Below are positions 25,801 to 39,500 of a DNA stretch of 64,000 bases, piece after piece. Within the stretch, counting starts at the first letter, position 1, and every line of letters starts with the position of its first letter. Below the pieces are notes generated by a model that was given only the letters and a program-made list of their open reading frames with translations, was not told the origin of the DNA and did not search any database. The translations under genes and the position numbers were made by a program. Source of the stretch: Camarhynchus parvulus (taxonomy: Eukaryota; Chordata; Aves; Passeriformes; Thraupidae); assembly GCF_901933205.1 (NCBI RefSeq), contig NC_044572.1, positions 24,514,501 to 24,578,500 on the forward strand. Reading direction: 5' to 3'.

Positions 25801-28800
25801 CCTGATGATTAATCAGTTTTACTGTAATACTGGGTATTTTTAAACATTTCAATAATAATTTTGCTTACAAATTAAAAGAATTATTGTTTATCAAACCCTT
25901 CCCCTCATATATCATACTATATACTGAAAGGTATTTTTTAAAAGAGCAATTAAAAAAAAGAATATTAAAAGCCTTTCTTTTTAAGTAAAATAGGTGTTTT
26001 TAGTAAAAATGTTGATCACCAAAACTATCAGAAATTAAAAGCAGTGTCAAAAACTTTTCAAGCCATGTAAAATGACATTTACTGAACTTTCAAAAAGTGT
26101 AAAACTCTTAAGCATTCTTTTAATTTTAAAAAGTAGCTAAAATTTATTTTATAATATTGTTCTCTCATTTTTCAATGGTGATCTCATATTTTCTAAAATT
26201 TCAATAATTTAAGGCACATAAATATTAGATTCCCCCTTAGTTTACACGATCTTGCACCTCCTCCTCTAGATCCAGGGGGCAGTTTAACAAAGGCTATTTC
26301 TAGATTTTGCTCAGGCTTTGTGCTCAGCCTGGATACGGTCTGTCATTTGTATCTTCCTGACACATCATGAAGTGAAACAGGCCAGCCTCTCCTAGCAGAG
26401 ATTCCCCACAAGATTCTTTTTATCTCACTCTGCACAGACTGTTTGAAGCCCTGCCTCTGTCCTCCATGTGTTCTACAGTTTATTTTTTCACTCTTTTGCG
26501 GCAGATACGAGAATCAGCTCCGATTAAGTTAAAAAAATAATGCAGCATATGAGGTTTATGTTGTGGCGAGGAGCAGGGAAACTTTTGTAGGCATAAAGGG
26601 GGAGAGCAGGGAAGTTTACACATTTGTCATTCATTAAAACTGATTTTCCAAGTGCTGCTGAGGAGAATGCAGCTCGGGCTCCGTGTGCTTTCTGAGCAGA
26701 AACACAAGCACCCCTACACTTAGCTGCAAATTGCTTGTTACTTACTTCATGAGCTCAGTGACAAACTGCATCTATTCAAGGTATGGAACTGAGACTGCCC
26801 TTTATGATTTTTCTGAAATACTGGTACCTCCCTAGTATTGTTTTTTACAACCAAATATCTTTGCATTTAAAAATTGAAAGCTTCAGAGGTGATAGGGCAA
26901 CTTTTAACCCACAATAGTAAAGCACAGGCAGCTATGAGAGAGCAAAATGTCCTTTTGCATGGTAAGAAGGAAAATGTTAAATTCTCTGGTGTTCCAAACA
27001 AACCCATAGCATGCAGAAATACCCTGGGAAGGAATGTTGACAAAATTTATGCTTGTGGGTTCAAGATGCAACTGCTTTAACAAGAAAACTTGCTGGTCAA
27101 AAAGCAAAGGATTCCCTTCCCCCCCTGCTCTGCTTGAATATTTCTTCCAGGGATTTGAGAAATGCAGGATGACGTGGAAAGGGGTAATAAAACCCTTCGA
27201 GTCTCCGGGTGTTCCACAGCCTGGCCTCACTCACAGCAGCTCTACACACTTTAAAATTAAAAGTCCCATGGAGTGAGTCATCTTGCCTCCCAGCTTCTCC
27301 CCTTTCAGAAAGAGCAGGCAAAAAAGGCTGAAAATTTCTCCTGCAAATGTCTCGATCTTGCAAGCTTTAGTCAAATCATAACAGCATTTTTTTAATGTTA
27401 GTGAGGAACTGCAGTAAAAAAAAATCTCAGATCCTGATATCTAACAATTCTCAGTGTCAGTGTAGCAGGCTGTGCCGCTACAAAACTTTTCTGTAAAAAG
27501 AAAAATAAGAAGATAAAGTCTTTGTTTTTCTTCCTCACTCCTCAGTTTCTGGGTGCATTTTTTTTTGTTTTGTTTTTGTTTGGGGTTTTTTGTGCTCTGT
27601 GGCTCTTAATTTGGAATTGTTGACTCTCTTCTTGCCCTGATGGTCACAGGGGACATACAACATGCATACCATATAATTGGGAAGGGTTCAGGAAGCTGCC
27701 ACGTCTGTAGGGCTCCAGCGCACAAAAGGAGGCGGAGGTAGCAGGAATACCTTCGACTTGACGAACTTGGAAATTCTGGTGCCACATCAGCAGGAGCACA
27801 GCCCAGCACAGTGCTCCTCAGCCACTGCAGAGCTGAAATGCACCACAGAGGTGATTCAAGGCACCAAACTGCCCAAATGCCTGATAATATCTGCCCTTCT
27901 GCCCCTCACATCTCAGTCAGCGGGGGATGGCACACACTTTAAACCTCTGCTTATAACAAAGCGCCTAATTCCATTTAGCAGACCAAGAACCTCCTACCTT
28001 TATAGCCAAAAGCCCCTCAGTCTGCTTCTCTGTGAATCAGGGAAAAACTGAGGCACAGAGAGACTGAGGATAGACCAAGACCATGCATTGCAGTTTCACA
28101 TCCATCTACCTGACCTGACTTGGGAGTCAAAGCCCAATAGATATAGAGAGCCAGTGCTGCTCCTACCCTGAGGAGCCCCAGGTCCCAATGGCTTCTGGTT
28201 CCAGAATTAATTCAGGAATGTCTGTATGATGTTGTGACTGCCATGGAGACATAAATGTCATGCTTAGTCGGCTTTGGTTCCATTGTGCTCACATTCTGAG
28301 TAGCCAGCATACAGGAAACTCAGGGCTCTTTGTTCTAGAGGCTGGGAGAGGGACTTTGAGCCATGTGTATGGACACCTTACCTGGGTTTGGGCCCATTTG
28401 GTAGATTTTTAACAGAGTGGGTTCATTTATAAACACTGAAGTGTATTTGCAATTCTATGAACTATGAAGAGGTGATCCAGGATAAATTCATGAGTGTATT
28501 AGCAAGGCCAAACAGCGACCACCTCTATGGATGCTCCCTGCAGGGATATCAGCAAAAGCATGAGCATCCCATTTATCTGCTCAGCTCTTAAAACTAGCAA
28601 AGTATGAACGAAAGAAAACCTTTTATTAATGCACTTTTTTACACCTATTTAACCATATATCTGAAATAAGAGTGTGTGTTTACAGAACCTGGCTCTACCT
28701 ATCTCAGACATAATGTTTTTGAGGACAGAAGAACCTGCTGAAGAGTCTGCTGTAAAAACCATCCTTGGAACTATCAGAGCTGGCATCATAAGCTGATTAT

Positions 28801-31800
28801 TAAGATTTATTATCACATGTACTTGATCTGGGATATTGAAACATGCAGAAAAAAAGAGGGACATATAACAAGTTAGGGATAATAAAAAGCTTTTCTTGTG
28901 AGCAAAAATGAGAAACAAATAGCAGAATTCAGAGAAAAATGTAAGAAACAAGTGATGTTTCCCCAAAAAGTATGTTTTATCTAGACAGAAGCAAGTTGAT
29001 TTAGACGTTTAAAGGTGGAGATTAATGTATTCAAGTACCATTTTTCAAATATTTTTGAAAATTTTAAAGGAAACCATAAATACAACTGCACAGATGAGTG
29101 TTGGATCATGTAGAAAATAAACAGAATTATGGACTTTTCTCAGTTGGTGACTGATGTTCAGTTATCTTTTTTGCCTATTCCAAGTGCATTTTTGAATCAT
29201 GTAAACATAATCTACTCACATGGGGAACAGAGACAATTTCCCATTTTCCAGAATAATGACTGAATAATTTACACATTATTTACCATACAAATATGGTAAG
29301 TTGTTTGATTTGTGGAATGAAATGTGTGCACAAATCCAAGTGATGTGTAATCACTCTGTATAATATACTTACAATACACACATCCATGTTTATGTGCTGG
29401 ATGCTGATATGAACTTAGTGCACTGATATCTATTTTATGGCAAAAATCAAAGGGGCATGAGGTGGCTGCAGTGTCATGGCAGGACAGCAGCCATCCAAAT
29501 CTGCTATATCAATATCCTACCTTTGATAGAGATCTGCAGGACTTAGATGCCAGGGGAGAGGAAGTATTTCTTTTTCTGGAACAACATCTGGCTCGTTAAT
29601 GACCTCCTCAGGTGGCTATGCTGGTGGTTTCTAGTCCCTGATGTGGTTAGGCTCTGTGTGGACAGCTTAAAAAGCCCATCATGCCAATGACTGGTTCATT
29701 CAGCCTGAACTATTTTCGTTGGCCTTAGTGATACTGTGGGATCTGTGCAACCTCAGCAAAGCCTCTCCTGAAGTAGGTGCTTAAAAACACCTACAGTTCA
29801 GACTGGAAAAAGAGATGGTAAGTTTGTTTACATAATGTTTAGCACAGGCAAGCTACCATCTGTACACCTCTTCTGAAACTGTTTATCCAGCTTATAAGAT
29901 TTTTGTCCTTAATAAAGAAATAAAACATATTATACACATAAATTAAAAGAGTGTTTTAAGTCAAGCACCCAAATTCAAAAGATTGGAAGAATTAAAATGT
30001 GTGGGAAATACTCAGAGTCAAAAAAACTGCTATTCTTTTCTCTTCAAAAATGTTTCTGGATACTTAACACAGCTCTGGACAGGTTGTTTTAGACTAGCTG
30101 CAATTTTCTGTAGGAAACTGAAATTTTGATTCACTAATGCAATATTGCCTCACACCATTTTTAGTGCTGCACTTATAATAGCCCATTGTTAGCAATGTGT
30201 TTCTTCACACTTCCTGATTTTCCCCACTGGAGATTTAAAAAACATTTGGATGTAAAAAAATTAAAAATTAAAAATCCTAGCTTCTTACTTCTTTCCACCT
30301 TTTTACACAGTAAGAAATACAAAATGCATTAATAATTCCAAATAAGTAGCAGAGATCAAAGAAGCAGGGGTTTGCTCCATTTCTGGTTCAATTTAGGTCG
30401 GTCAAATTGGTCCAAAAGTTCAGCAAAAAGGCCTTTTGGTCTCCTTTCTGCTGATGCTAAGGGAAGTCCCTGTGCAGCCCCTGGTAACAGAGCAGGGTCA
30501 AACTGGAATGGCCTATATTCACCTGTATGCAGGGAAACAACTGGCTTCAGTAGGACCCAGGATTTCAACCCAGAAGTTTTACCACAGGTGTGTAATGAAG
30601 TCTACAAAGTCCTCTGACTCCACAATGGAATAGAGATCAAAATGCCACATTATCTCTGAAGTGATCTTTCAAAGACAAGGCTAGAGTGTATCATGAATTC
30701 CACAGAAACTGTTTATACTCAGTTGTTTCTTTCTACTTCCGTACAAAATCACCGTGAATCTCTAAATTCAGCAGAACCTCTACTTAATCAATACACTAAC
30801 TCATTTGCATACTTTGAATTTATTGCACAGTTTATATGCAAATTGACTGCCTGAAATTAAATCAGCTAAATTTAAGGCTATATGTTCCATTAAGCATAAC
30901 AATTATGAGTGTTTCTGATGGTCTGAAGAACGTCTTGCAGCATGACACAAAGAGAAATGCAGTGATTACCTGTGCCTGCAATGAATGTAATGGAAATCAG
31001 TATAATGATATTTAACCTGTGGTAAGGGGAACATTAATGTACTCTTCTGATCTGTTATATGAAATCTGGGAAGTTCCTCAGGTGCAGAGATGATCTTTTG
31101 GAATGTGCCTTTCTTTTTCCAACCAAATTACATTCCTTCTTCACTAGGGCAGTGGTGTACCCAGACATTTGAATGCTCAGTGCTGAATCAGAAAAACTAG
31201 ACTCAAGCCATGCCCCAGTACCAGCAGAAGGCAAGCCCCAACTCTTCAGTCCTCTGGGGCTGGGGTTCCTCCTGCTGGGCAGTGGCTCAGGGAAGAAAGA
31301 TGTGCAGTCTTTGAGTCCAAAGATGATGGAAAAGACCCCAGACTTAGAATTGGCTGGGCTGCTGGAAGTAAGGAAGATTGCTAGCCTCTGGATGCAGAGT
31401 GCGAGGTGTCGTAGCACAGGATGTTTCTGCACAGCTGGGAATCCTCCTGTCCTTTTCTTTCCCTGTCCAACAGAATTGCAAGCGTGTCTGCACTTGCATG
31501 TGTAAAGGCTTTGTGTTGTTGCTGTAGGGAAAGAAAATGAAGGGTGGATATCTACATTCTGAATTATGGCTCTGATTAACAACTGCTCAGACTGAACAAC
31601 CTTCAAGTAATAAACCATGAGCACAGAAGCCCTCTCTTCTGAAAGGTGAGTTTCCTTCTGAGAGATAAAAAAACAAAGGAAGGGTTTAAGTCTCCCACCT
31701 TGCAAGCATTTGCTTTAAACACCAACCTACTGGATGAAGAATATCAGTTCCTTGTGTGCACCATGGTCCAGCAGGACCTTAGGTGTTCACAACATTTCTT

Positions 31801-33485
31801 TCTTAGTTTACTTGACAAAAGATACAACTCTTAAGACTTTCATTCACTCTAATTAATATGAGCAATATTCTGTACAGGCTTCCCAAGTAGCCTTCTTTAC
31901 CTGGATTTTCCTTACGTCTTAATTCATGGTAAGTGACTTAATAAAATTCATTAACTTAATTTTTTCATTGTGTTGCATATATTATTAAATGTTATAATTA
32001 AAGTTTCTACACCATATACACAGAATTTTCATGCCTTTATTCCTGTTGTAAACCAGACATTATCCAAACAAGACTACTTTATTGCCGTTCTGGCAAAATA
32101 AAACCATTTTTCTTTGAAAGAAAAAAAAAATTCAGTTAAACAGTGATGATGAATTCAAACATTAAAATTTTTCTGTCTTTTCATCCATTTTTTTCATCTC
32201 CTCCTGCTAATGGCCCTGTTGGTGCCAGGGTCATTAGTGTAGCTGGAGCTGCAGAAATGGGACTTTGGTTTGCCAAAGAAACAAGCCCAAGACTGGAGAC
32301 CAGAGGACTCGGAGCCCCTGGACAGTGGCAGAGTGGTGGCACTTGCTCTGCTTTCCTGCAGACACAGTTTGTCCAAGGAGCCCAGAACCTGGCTAGCACT
32401 GATACCACAGTTCACCCCTAAATTGCCAGGCTAAATTTTTTCCTACAGTTTCCGGCTTGGTCTTTCTCTCTCTAGTTCAAACTAGTAATAACAACAATAA
32501 ATGCAGCTTAAATATTTTCTTTCTCTCTATCTATGGCAGAGAAGATAACAGCATCATAAGAACTTGCAAAAAAAAAAATTAAAAAAAAACCCTTTAAGAA
32601 AGCAAGCTAAAGTAAGCAGGCTGAAATATGGTCATTCTTTCCATAGGGTTTTGTTTATACATTGAAGCACATCTGTCAGGCTGTGGCATCCAGTTGGCTA
32701 CAGTTTCTAGGTTAATGAGAAAGGCCCTGCATGAATTCCAGCTCTAACATGTGACTGATGCCTCTGTGGCTATGAAATGGAGGAGGAGGTCCCACGTTTA
32801 TACTGACTTTTCTCAGCTGGAGGCTCTACAGCGCCATTAATCCATAAAGTGAAGCCATTTAGGACTGGGGAGCTAAGTGCACTGCTAAGCATCACACATT
32901 TTTATTTCTGTATGGATGGGGATTTGCCTGGAGTGAACCCTCACCACTGCAGAGGATTCCCCAGTACAGAATCTTTAGCTTTGCTCTGAAAGTGGAGCTC
33001 CTGGAGGCTGTGAGGGTTCAGTTGATACAGCTGATATGTTGATATAGTTGATATGTTGCCACCCTCTCTGAATTTCACACCTGAGAGCTCATCACTTCAA
33101 TTCTAGTAGCACACAAACACTTTGCAGGCATGCTTCCTCTTGTCATCCAGACACATTGATATCTTCACTGGTCAGCTGCAGGCTGGTATGGAAAATGAGC
33201 TCAGTCAAACAGCGCTCTCTTTGACTTATTTTTCATATCAGTTTTAGAACAACTGATGACCAGGCAGAATTCCTGCTGAGAAAAATATCAGTTTCACAGT
33301 CAAAAAGAAAAACAAATTCTTGCATTTCTGATTTTATCCAGTCATTTCAAAACAGTCTAGTAATTAGCAAGATGATAAATAGGTGTCATGACATTCTTTT
33401 AAAGTACTTGGCTTCCTTAGGACTTTCTGTAATTCTCACTGCAGAAGGAAACCAAAGTTAACAGCAAAAAAAGAAATGTATGTGT
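22846..33485. other. Intergenic DNA, no supportable gene
   Basis: No gene is recognised. Two divergent frames at 23718-24173 (minus) and 23804-24166 (plus) overlap each other and match no family I know. The minus frame at 31055-31705 (216 codons) is the longest here and is likewise unassigned. The block 26240-26780 stands out by holding several CpG dinucleotides in otherwise CpG-depleted DNA (see findings). Homopolymer runs and AATAAA-like motifs are common, as expected for AT-rich DNA. Confidence 0.6.
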
Positions 33486-33593
33486 AATGTAAAGGCACAG
33501 ATTCCATAAAAAGATGAAAAAGGCTATATACTCTTAAATAATGTGAAGACATAGGTTCCATAAAAAGATGAAAAAGACTATATACTCTTAAGT
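33486..33593. repeat. 54-bp direct tandem duplication
   Basis: Two adjacent 54-bp units (33486-33539 and 33540-33593) share the core TTCCATAAAAAGATGAAAAA followed by a GCTATATACTCTTAA or ACTATATACTCTTAA block. They differ at only a few positions. The offset is exactly 54 bp throughout, which indicates a local duplication with no gaps since. Confidence 0.92.
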
Positions 33594-36500
33594 AATGAAT
33601 ATATAGTTGCAAACCATTGAATTTCAGCAGAACTCAAAGGATGGTTTCTTTACCATGCAGGGTATCATGGGAGTCTTTAGCCTGTATGTGTTCATTTCTA
33701 GATATCATCTGAGATGTGGTACCTCAGTAAAGGAATTCCTTTTTTCCCTAAATAGCTTATTTTTTTTCTACTTACCTCCTTTCTTCCTTAGCTAACTAAA
33801 GTAAAATATTCTGAGACAATACGACAATTCTCCTGGAACTGCTCACAAACCTGCCACTCAAGCTTGTTTTGCTTTTTTTATTCCACAATCAAATATAAAT
33901 TAGAAATGTTTTAAAGCTTGTCTAATAACAGTTTCCAGAAGTGTTAGGAGTAGGATTGGATGACTACAACACAGCAGTCAGGTGCTGGCAAGAGGATTCA
34001 TCAAGAGCTGGAAATTCAGCATACATGGGATCAGGTCCAGGGTCCTTCTAGGAAGTCCTGTCACAAGCAATGGGAGACAGGTCAGAGACAAGGCTGCATT
34101 GTGGGTCAAAAGTTCTTGCAGACACAAGTTATCCACTGCAAAAGTACATGCAGGAGGCAGGGCCAGAAGCAGGGCTGAAGAGAGAACACCTACAGCATAA
34201 TTCAGGTAAGGACTCATGGCCCAGGGCTGTGCTGAAAGGGGGCTCCTGGAAACATGAGCGAGGGTGGAGGCCCCAGGGTGAGATTGGCCACCATTCAGGC
34301 CTATTAGTGGCCTCAGAGTCGTAGCAAATGCCTTCTTCAACCTTCTCCTCACTTCATCTGCAATGACCCTCTGTCTGATATTATTTTCACCCTTTTGAAG
34401 AATTAGGCACTCCTACTATGGAAGAGCACTGGGACATTTTTGTTGGGAACACACCCGGTCTGTCTCATTAGCCATTGCTTTGAACAGTCCAATAAGAAAC
34501 AGAGTACAGAACTATCTCAGCCTTCCCACAACATGCACTGTATATGTCACCTCTGCAGAATAGTACATTCTTCAGGAAAATTTTCAGAAATTTGGAGGCA
34601 TTTCCTTTTTTTTGTTTTGTGCTATAAACATAGAGAGATGAATGCTCTTTTCTGATGCAAAACCAGTCTGCAAACCACCAGTGACACCATTACACTTCCA
34701 CAAGCACAGGGAGCCAAAATAACTTCTTCACATTCCTATGATCCACACAGAGATGGGACATACGTGGCAAGTTGGGCACAGCGCTGGTGCCATGCCCAGG
34801 AAGCAAATTTCAATATAAAAGATTGGTCAGTAACTTCAGAGGCTGAATGTCTCAATTGCAAGCTCAGTCCATTTGACAGCCCCTGCACAACTGCTCTGTA
34901 ATGGTGAAGAGAAATGGAGTAATGAGCAAGTGGGCAGCTATGCTGCTTAAGATTTTAGTATTAGGTATTTTAGTGGCTGCAGAAGCCACCGTGCACTGTG
35001 AGGACTCAGCAGGAAATGCAGCCATGGAAATTCTTGCAGTGGGGAAACTGGACTCTCTCTTCACCTTCATTTCAGACTGAACAAATATCACAGGGAAAAA
35101 AAATAGTGAGGACTTCGGAATCTTCCTAAACATTCTGCTTGCTCCTGAAGTTCAAGAAGTTAATGCCACTAAACCCATCCTTATTTTAAAAAGGTTATTT
35201 CTTTGGAAAAAAATCTCAGGAAATCTGATAGAATGGTCACAGATTTATGTACAGTGATCTAGTCTTAACTCATAAGTGAAAAACAGGAGCAAACCTTCCA
35301 TTAAAAATGGACCCTGAGAAGAGTCGTTATTTCAGCTTTGGAATAGCCTGGTTTTGCAAAGCAGTGCATCACCAGAAATCTGTTTATTCCTATTGTGTTT
35401 TTTATTTGATGTTAAGACGAAGTTCCTGGGGTAGGAGGCTGGTAAAGAAAATACATTGCCTTGCTACAAACTGTTAGCAGACAGAGCTTAGCTTTGCTCA
35501 CTTTAAGTATTTTGCTTAGTTTGGCCCATAACTCTGTTTTTTCTGGAAACCTCTCATTTTTCTTTTGGTGTGCCTTCCAAAGCCACAGTGAGCAGAAAAA
35601 GAATTCTTAGTCTGGTGCTTCTCTGCTTCAAGGATTGCTCACTTTATACAGTCCTATATACCTGTACCCTGCATTTTCAGGACCGTATTTACGCAAATTA
35701 AAATATTTATCCCAGCACATTTTTATTTTTTTGAAAAGAAAAGGACAGACGTTTCAGCCAGTATACGGGGGATGATCCAGCTGGCTGCTCCAGTGGAAAT
35801 TATTACCACAGAAACATTTGCAATCACTTAGCTTTGCTCTCCCATGATCCTTAGCAGAAAAGGCTGAAAACAATTCAAAATAAACGTAGTGAGAGCTGGA
35901 CAGGGAAAGCAGAAATGAAAGATAATTTGCAGCAAACGAAGGAGAAGCGTTTCTCACCATTCAAGGTCCATTAGCTACAAGATTTTACAGTTATTTCAGC
36001 AATCCTGTTACAAATGCCTGGAAAATTAACACACATGGAGCCTTTATATATTCTGCAGCTCAGCTACAGTCACCCACATCTGTTTCTGGTTTAAATTGTA
36101 CCTCCCTCTGGCATGGATTCAAAGAGCAGCACTGGAAGTGAGTCTGGGTCTGGGACTTGACTGAGGTAAATGGATGCAGTTCCACTGAGAGAAGTGCAGC
36201 TAAATCCACTAATAATGTGGTGCTACATTTCTGGAGACCTGTATTTCTAGAATTTTCTTCCCTTTCCCTTCCTCTGTGTGCAATCAACTCTTCTACACAG
36301 GAAAAATAGAGTCTCCACCTTAGCCATAGGATTCAATTCTATAACTGTATGCGGATTTCTTTGTAATGCCAAAAAAAAGAGAGCTTAAACACTATTCAAT
36401 TCAGAAAACAGTTCATGTTCCTACCAGATTGGTAAGTTTAGCATTTAAGAGGATCATTTATAAGTATTTATAGTACAGAAGCTGGGAATACCATGTGATG

Positions 36501-39500
36501 TGTGTGTGTGTGTGTTTGCACATCCATACATATGTCTTCATCATATGTCTGTATGTGTGGAAAGCCTTTCACATAAAAATAACTCAGTAAGCAGAAAAAT
36601 CCTTACCAAACAATTTCCTGTACCAGAACAAGCAACATTTTCCCATTTAAGTAGGTAACTTCTCATGCCGCAGCATGAAAAAACTGAAAAATTGAGAAAA
36701 TCATGTCTTAGCATTTTATCTCACAACACTGCTTCTGTAAATTCAGCAATTCCTCCTACATTTTGAACGCAAGAATGATGAAATTATACTAATGATGCAC
36801 TAATGTGTCATCATACAGTTTTTTCCTGGAGATCCCAGTTTCACATAAGCTCCTAAATAAGCACAGTGGGATATTTAACTTCTGGAAGAAAGGCAAAATT
36901 TGGGTCATATTCTGATGTCCTGTTTCCTACTAATTGTCTATAGTAGCACCTATACGAGCAGGTGCAAGGAGCAAGGTCTCTTTCCTGGATCTGTGGGCAA
37001 GAGGCACAAAAGAGTTCATCTCCAGGGGGCTAAACTCTCTTGCACCTAAACTGAAGCTAAGCCCTTCCTTTATGATTTGGGACAGACAGCAGTGAGTGAA
37101 GTGAATGCATCCTGCAATCAGCCCAACAGCACCTGGCTCCTTCAAGGCAGAGGTGTAGCTTTTGGGAAAAGCTACAGCCAGGAATACAAATGAAATAGCT
37201 GTAGGTCACAGAAGCTGCTCACCCAGTCAAGAAATCCATGGTCATCCAGGAATAAGACACACGTTTCACTGTTTCTAACTATAGGACAATCCTTCCTCTT
37301 CTTATATTTATTACCTAAGTGAATAGTCAAAGCAGATTGGGAACTATTTAGAAAAATAGTGTTTCCATTTTTGCATTCACCATCAACTAAGCAAACAGTA
37401 AAAATCAGACCAATGGCAACCTGCTTAGTAAGCTTCATTTTAAGTCCAACACAGCTTAATGAATTTCATCGTAGGTCAGTTCTATTTCATATAGGATGTT
37501 CATTATTGTTTTTTTCCTTTGTTTGTGACTGCGTTTCTGTATTCCTAGGAAGAATTCAAAAAGACTGAAAGCTAGTGAACACCAAACAAGAGAAATTTTC
37601 AATTTTCCTAGAAAGAATGGTGGAGTGAAACTGTGTTTGGAGAAAAATGGAAAGGAAAAGTTCCCAATAACATAATCTTTCTTAAAAGAGAAGACCTTAG
37701 TACAGGTTAGCTTTGATTAATTTTAATAAAAAAGAAGTAGCAAAGGGATAGGAAGGTGACACACTGAGTAGAAGATTTTGTGTATGTAAAATGAAGGTGG
37801 AAAGTTCATAAGCAGGGGTTCCAGTAAGAAATCAGAGACTACAATGTAATAATTTTTAGTCTGGTTTTTGTAAATGCAAATTAAGCAATATGAAATAGAA
37901 ATGAACATTTAAATGGTGAGCTGGTTGAAGCTGAGAACTTACAGCTTGAAAGGGGCAGTTTTGCAGCACAATGCTTGTCTGATGACTTTGTGAGGAATAT
38001 CAGCTTACTAAACTGCCCAAAAAACAAGTGTAAAAATAAAAAACTAGTGGTTTTCAGCTGGTTTCGTGAACAGAGCTTGTTCACCAAAAGTTAGATGAGA
38101 GTTCAACCTGGAAATAAGGGGATACACGGTTAGGACCACGTGGGAATGGAATCACATTTTTTGACAGTTGTGGAGACGTCAGACCGGCTCAGACCATCAG
38201 ATACAACAGAACCATTGTAGGAACAGCACCAGATCCTTCAAATAGTTTGTCCTTATAATCCACTAAACCTGCCGTGCTTGACGTTGTAAATACACAGATA
38301 CAGATGCCAGATGAAAAGGAAACATCACATAAAAAGGAAAATATATAGGTGTTACAGAAATAGTAAATAATTCAATTTTTTAGCATTTTATTCAAACTGT
38401 TCCACTCATCCTCCTAACAGAGAAATTCTGTAAAGACTATCTCACTAAAAGCAGTAAACCCCATACGATTTACCAGGCAGAGCACATGGGCACCTACAGG
38501 TGAAAGTAGCAACATGCTCCATTAATTGCTCCTAGTATCATCTGTATATCAAATAAGACATTTTGTGGAGGAAAAAAATCACAAAAAATCCTCTTCTACA
38601 TTTTTTTAACCTAAATAAATAAACTTTAGATCTATGTTGGTCCCATAACTATAGATTTTTAATTTTTCATTCTGTAAAGACTGTAGTGTATTTTTATGCT
38701 TTCTCAGAATCTTAGAGGTGTGTAGAAGCAGCTGAGTACAGAGTGAATGCATAACCATGAGACATTAATGAAATAAATTCTAAATATTTACTAGAATCAG
38801 ACAAATCATTGACTGGGTTTTTAGGTTTTTTTAATTGAGTCTCGCCAGTTAAAAGAATTTGCAGAGAAAAAAAAAGCTTTTCTCCTCCCTTTTAAAAAAG
38901 CTTAGGAAGGTTTCATTCATCTAAAAGTATTTTACCATTATATGAAACACTGGTTTCTGCACATTTATGACACATCTAGTTCTGTATGTGTTGATTTAAA
39001 AGCTTTTACCAAGCTATGGAATATAGAGAAACGATACATTTCTGACAGAAAAATTGCTTGTGTTTCATTTGTTTTTCATAGAATTAAAAAATGACCTTGC
39101 TTCAGTGCGTGTCTGACACAGGATAAAATATAGGCTGGCCCTTCTGAGGCATCACCACTGCCCAGGAACAGGCAGAAATAGCTAGGGTTAATCTGCACAT
39201 CCAGCAGCAGCTCCCATGTCAGAAATGAAAAGCACAAGTCAGCTGCTCAGTCCCAAGGAGACAGCCACCAGAGGTTAAATCCAGGATGTGATTTCAGTGC
39301 ATTAATCCTACTACCACAAGGGAAGAAAAAAAAATCAGGCAAAGTTTTTTCCAACTTTTGCCTTATTAGCCAGAGTAGGAAACCCCCACTCATCATCTTG
39401 TGAATTGTGAGTCTTCCCCAGAACCCAGCTCCACCCGGGCCTGGGGGAACTCAGCTTCCCAGGTCAAGCACACAGAGCCTGCCAGGTGCTTTCTAGGTAC

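Noticed and set aside
31055..31705. 216-codon minus-strand frame
   Set aside because: No family resemblance, no conserved motif and no supporting splice or promoter context. Chance cannot be excluded.
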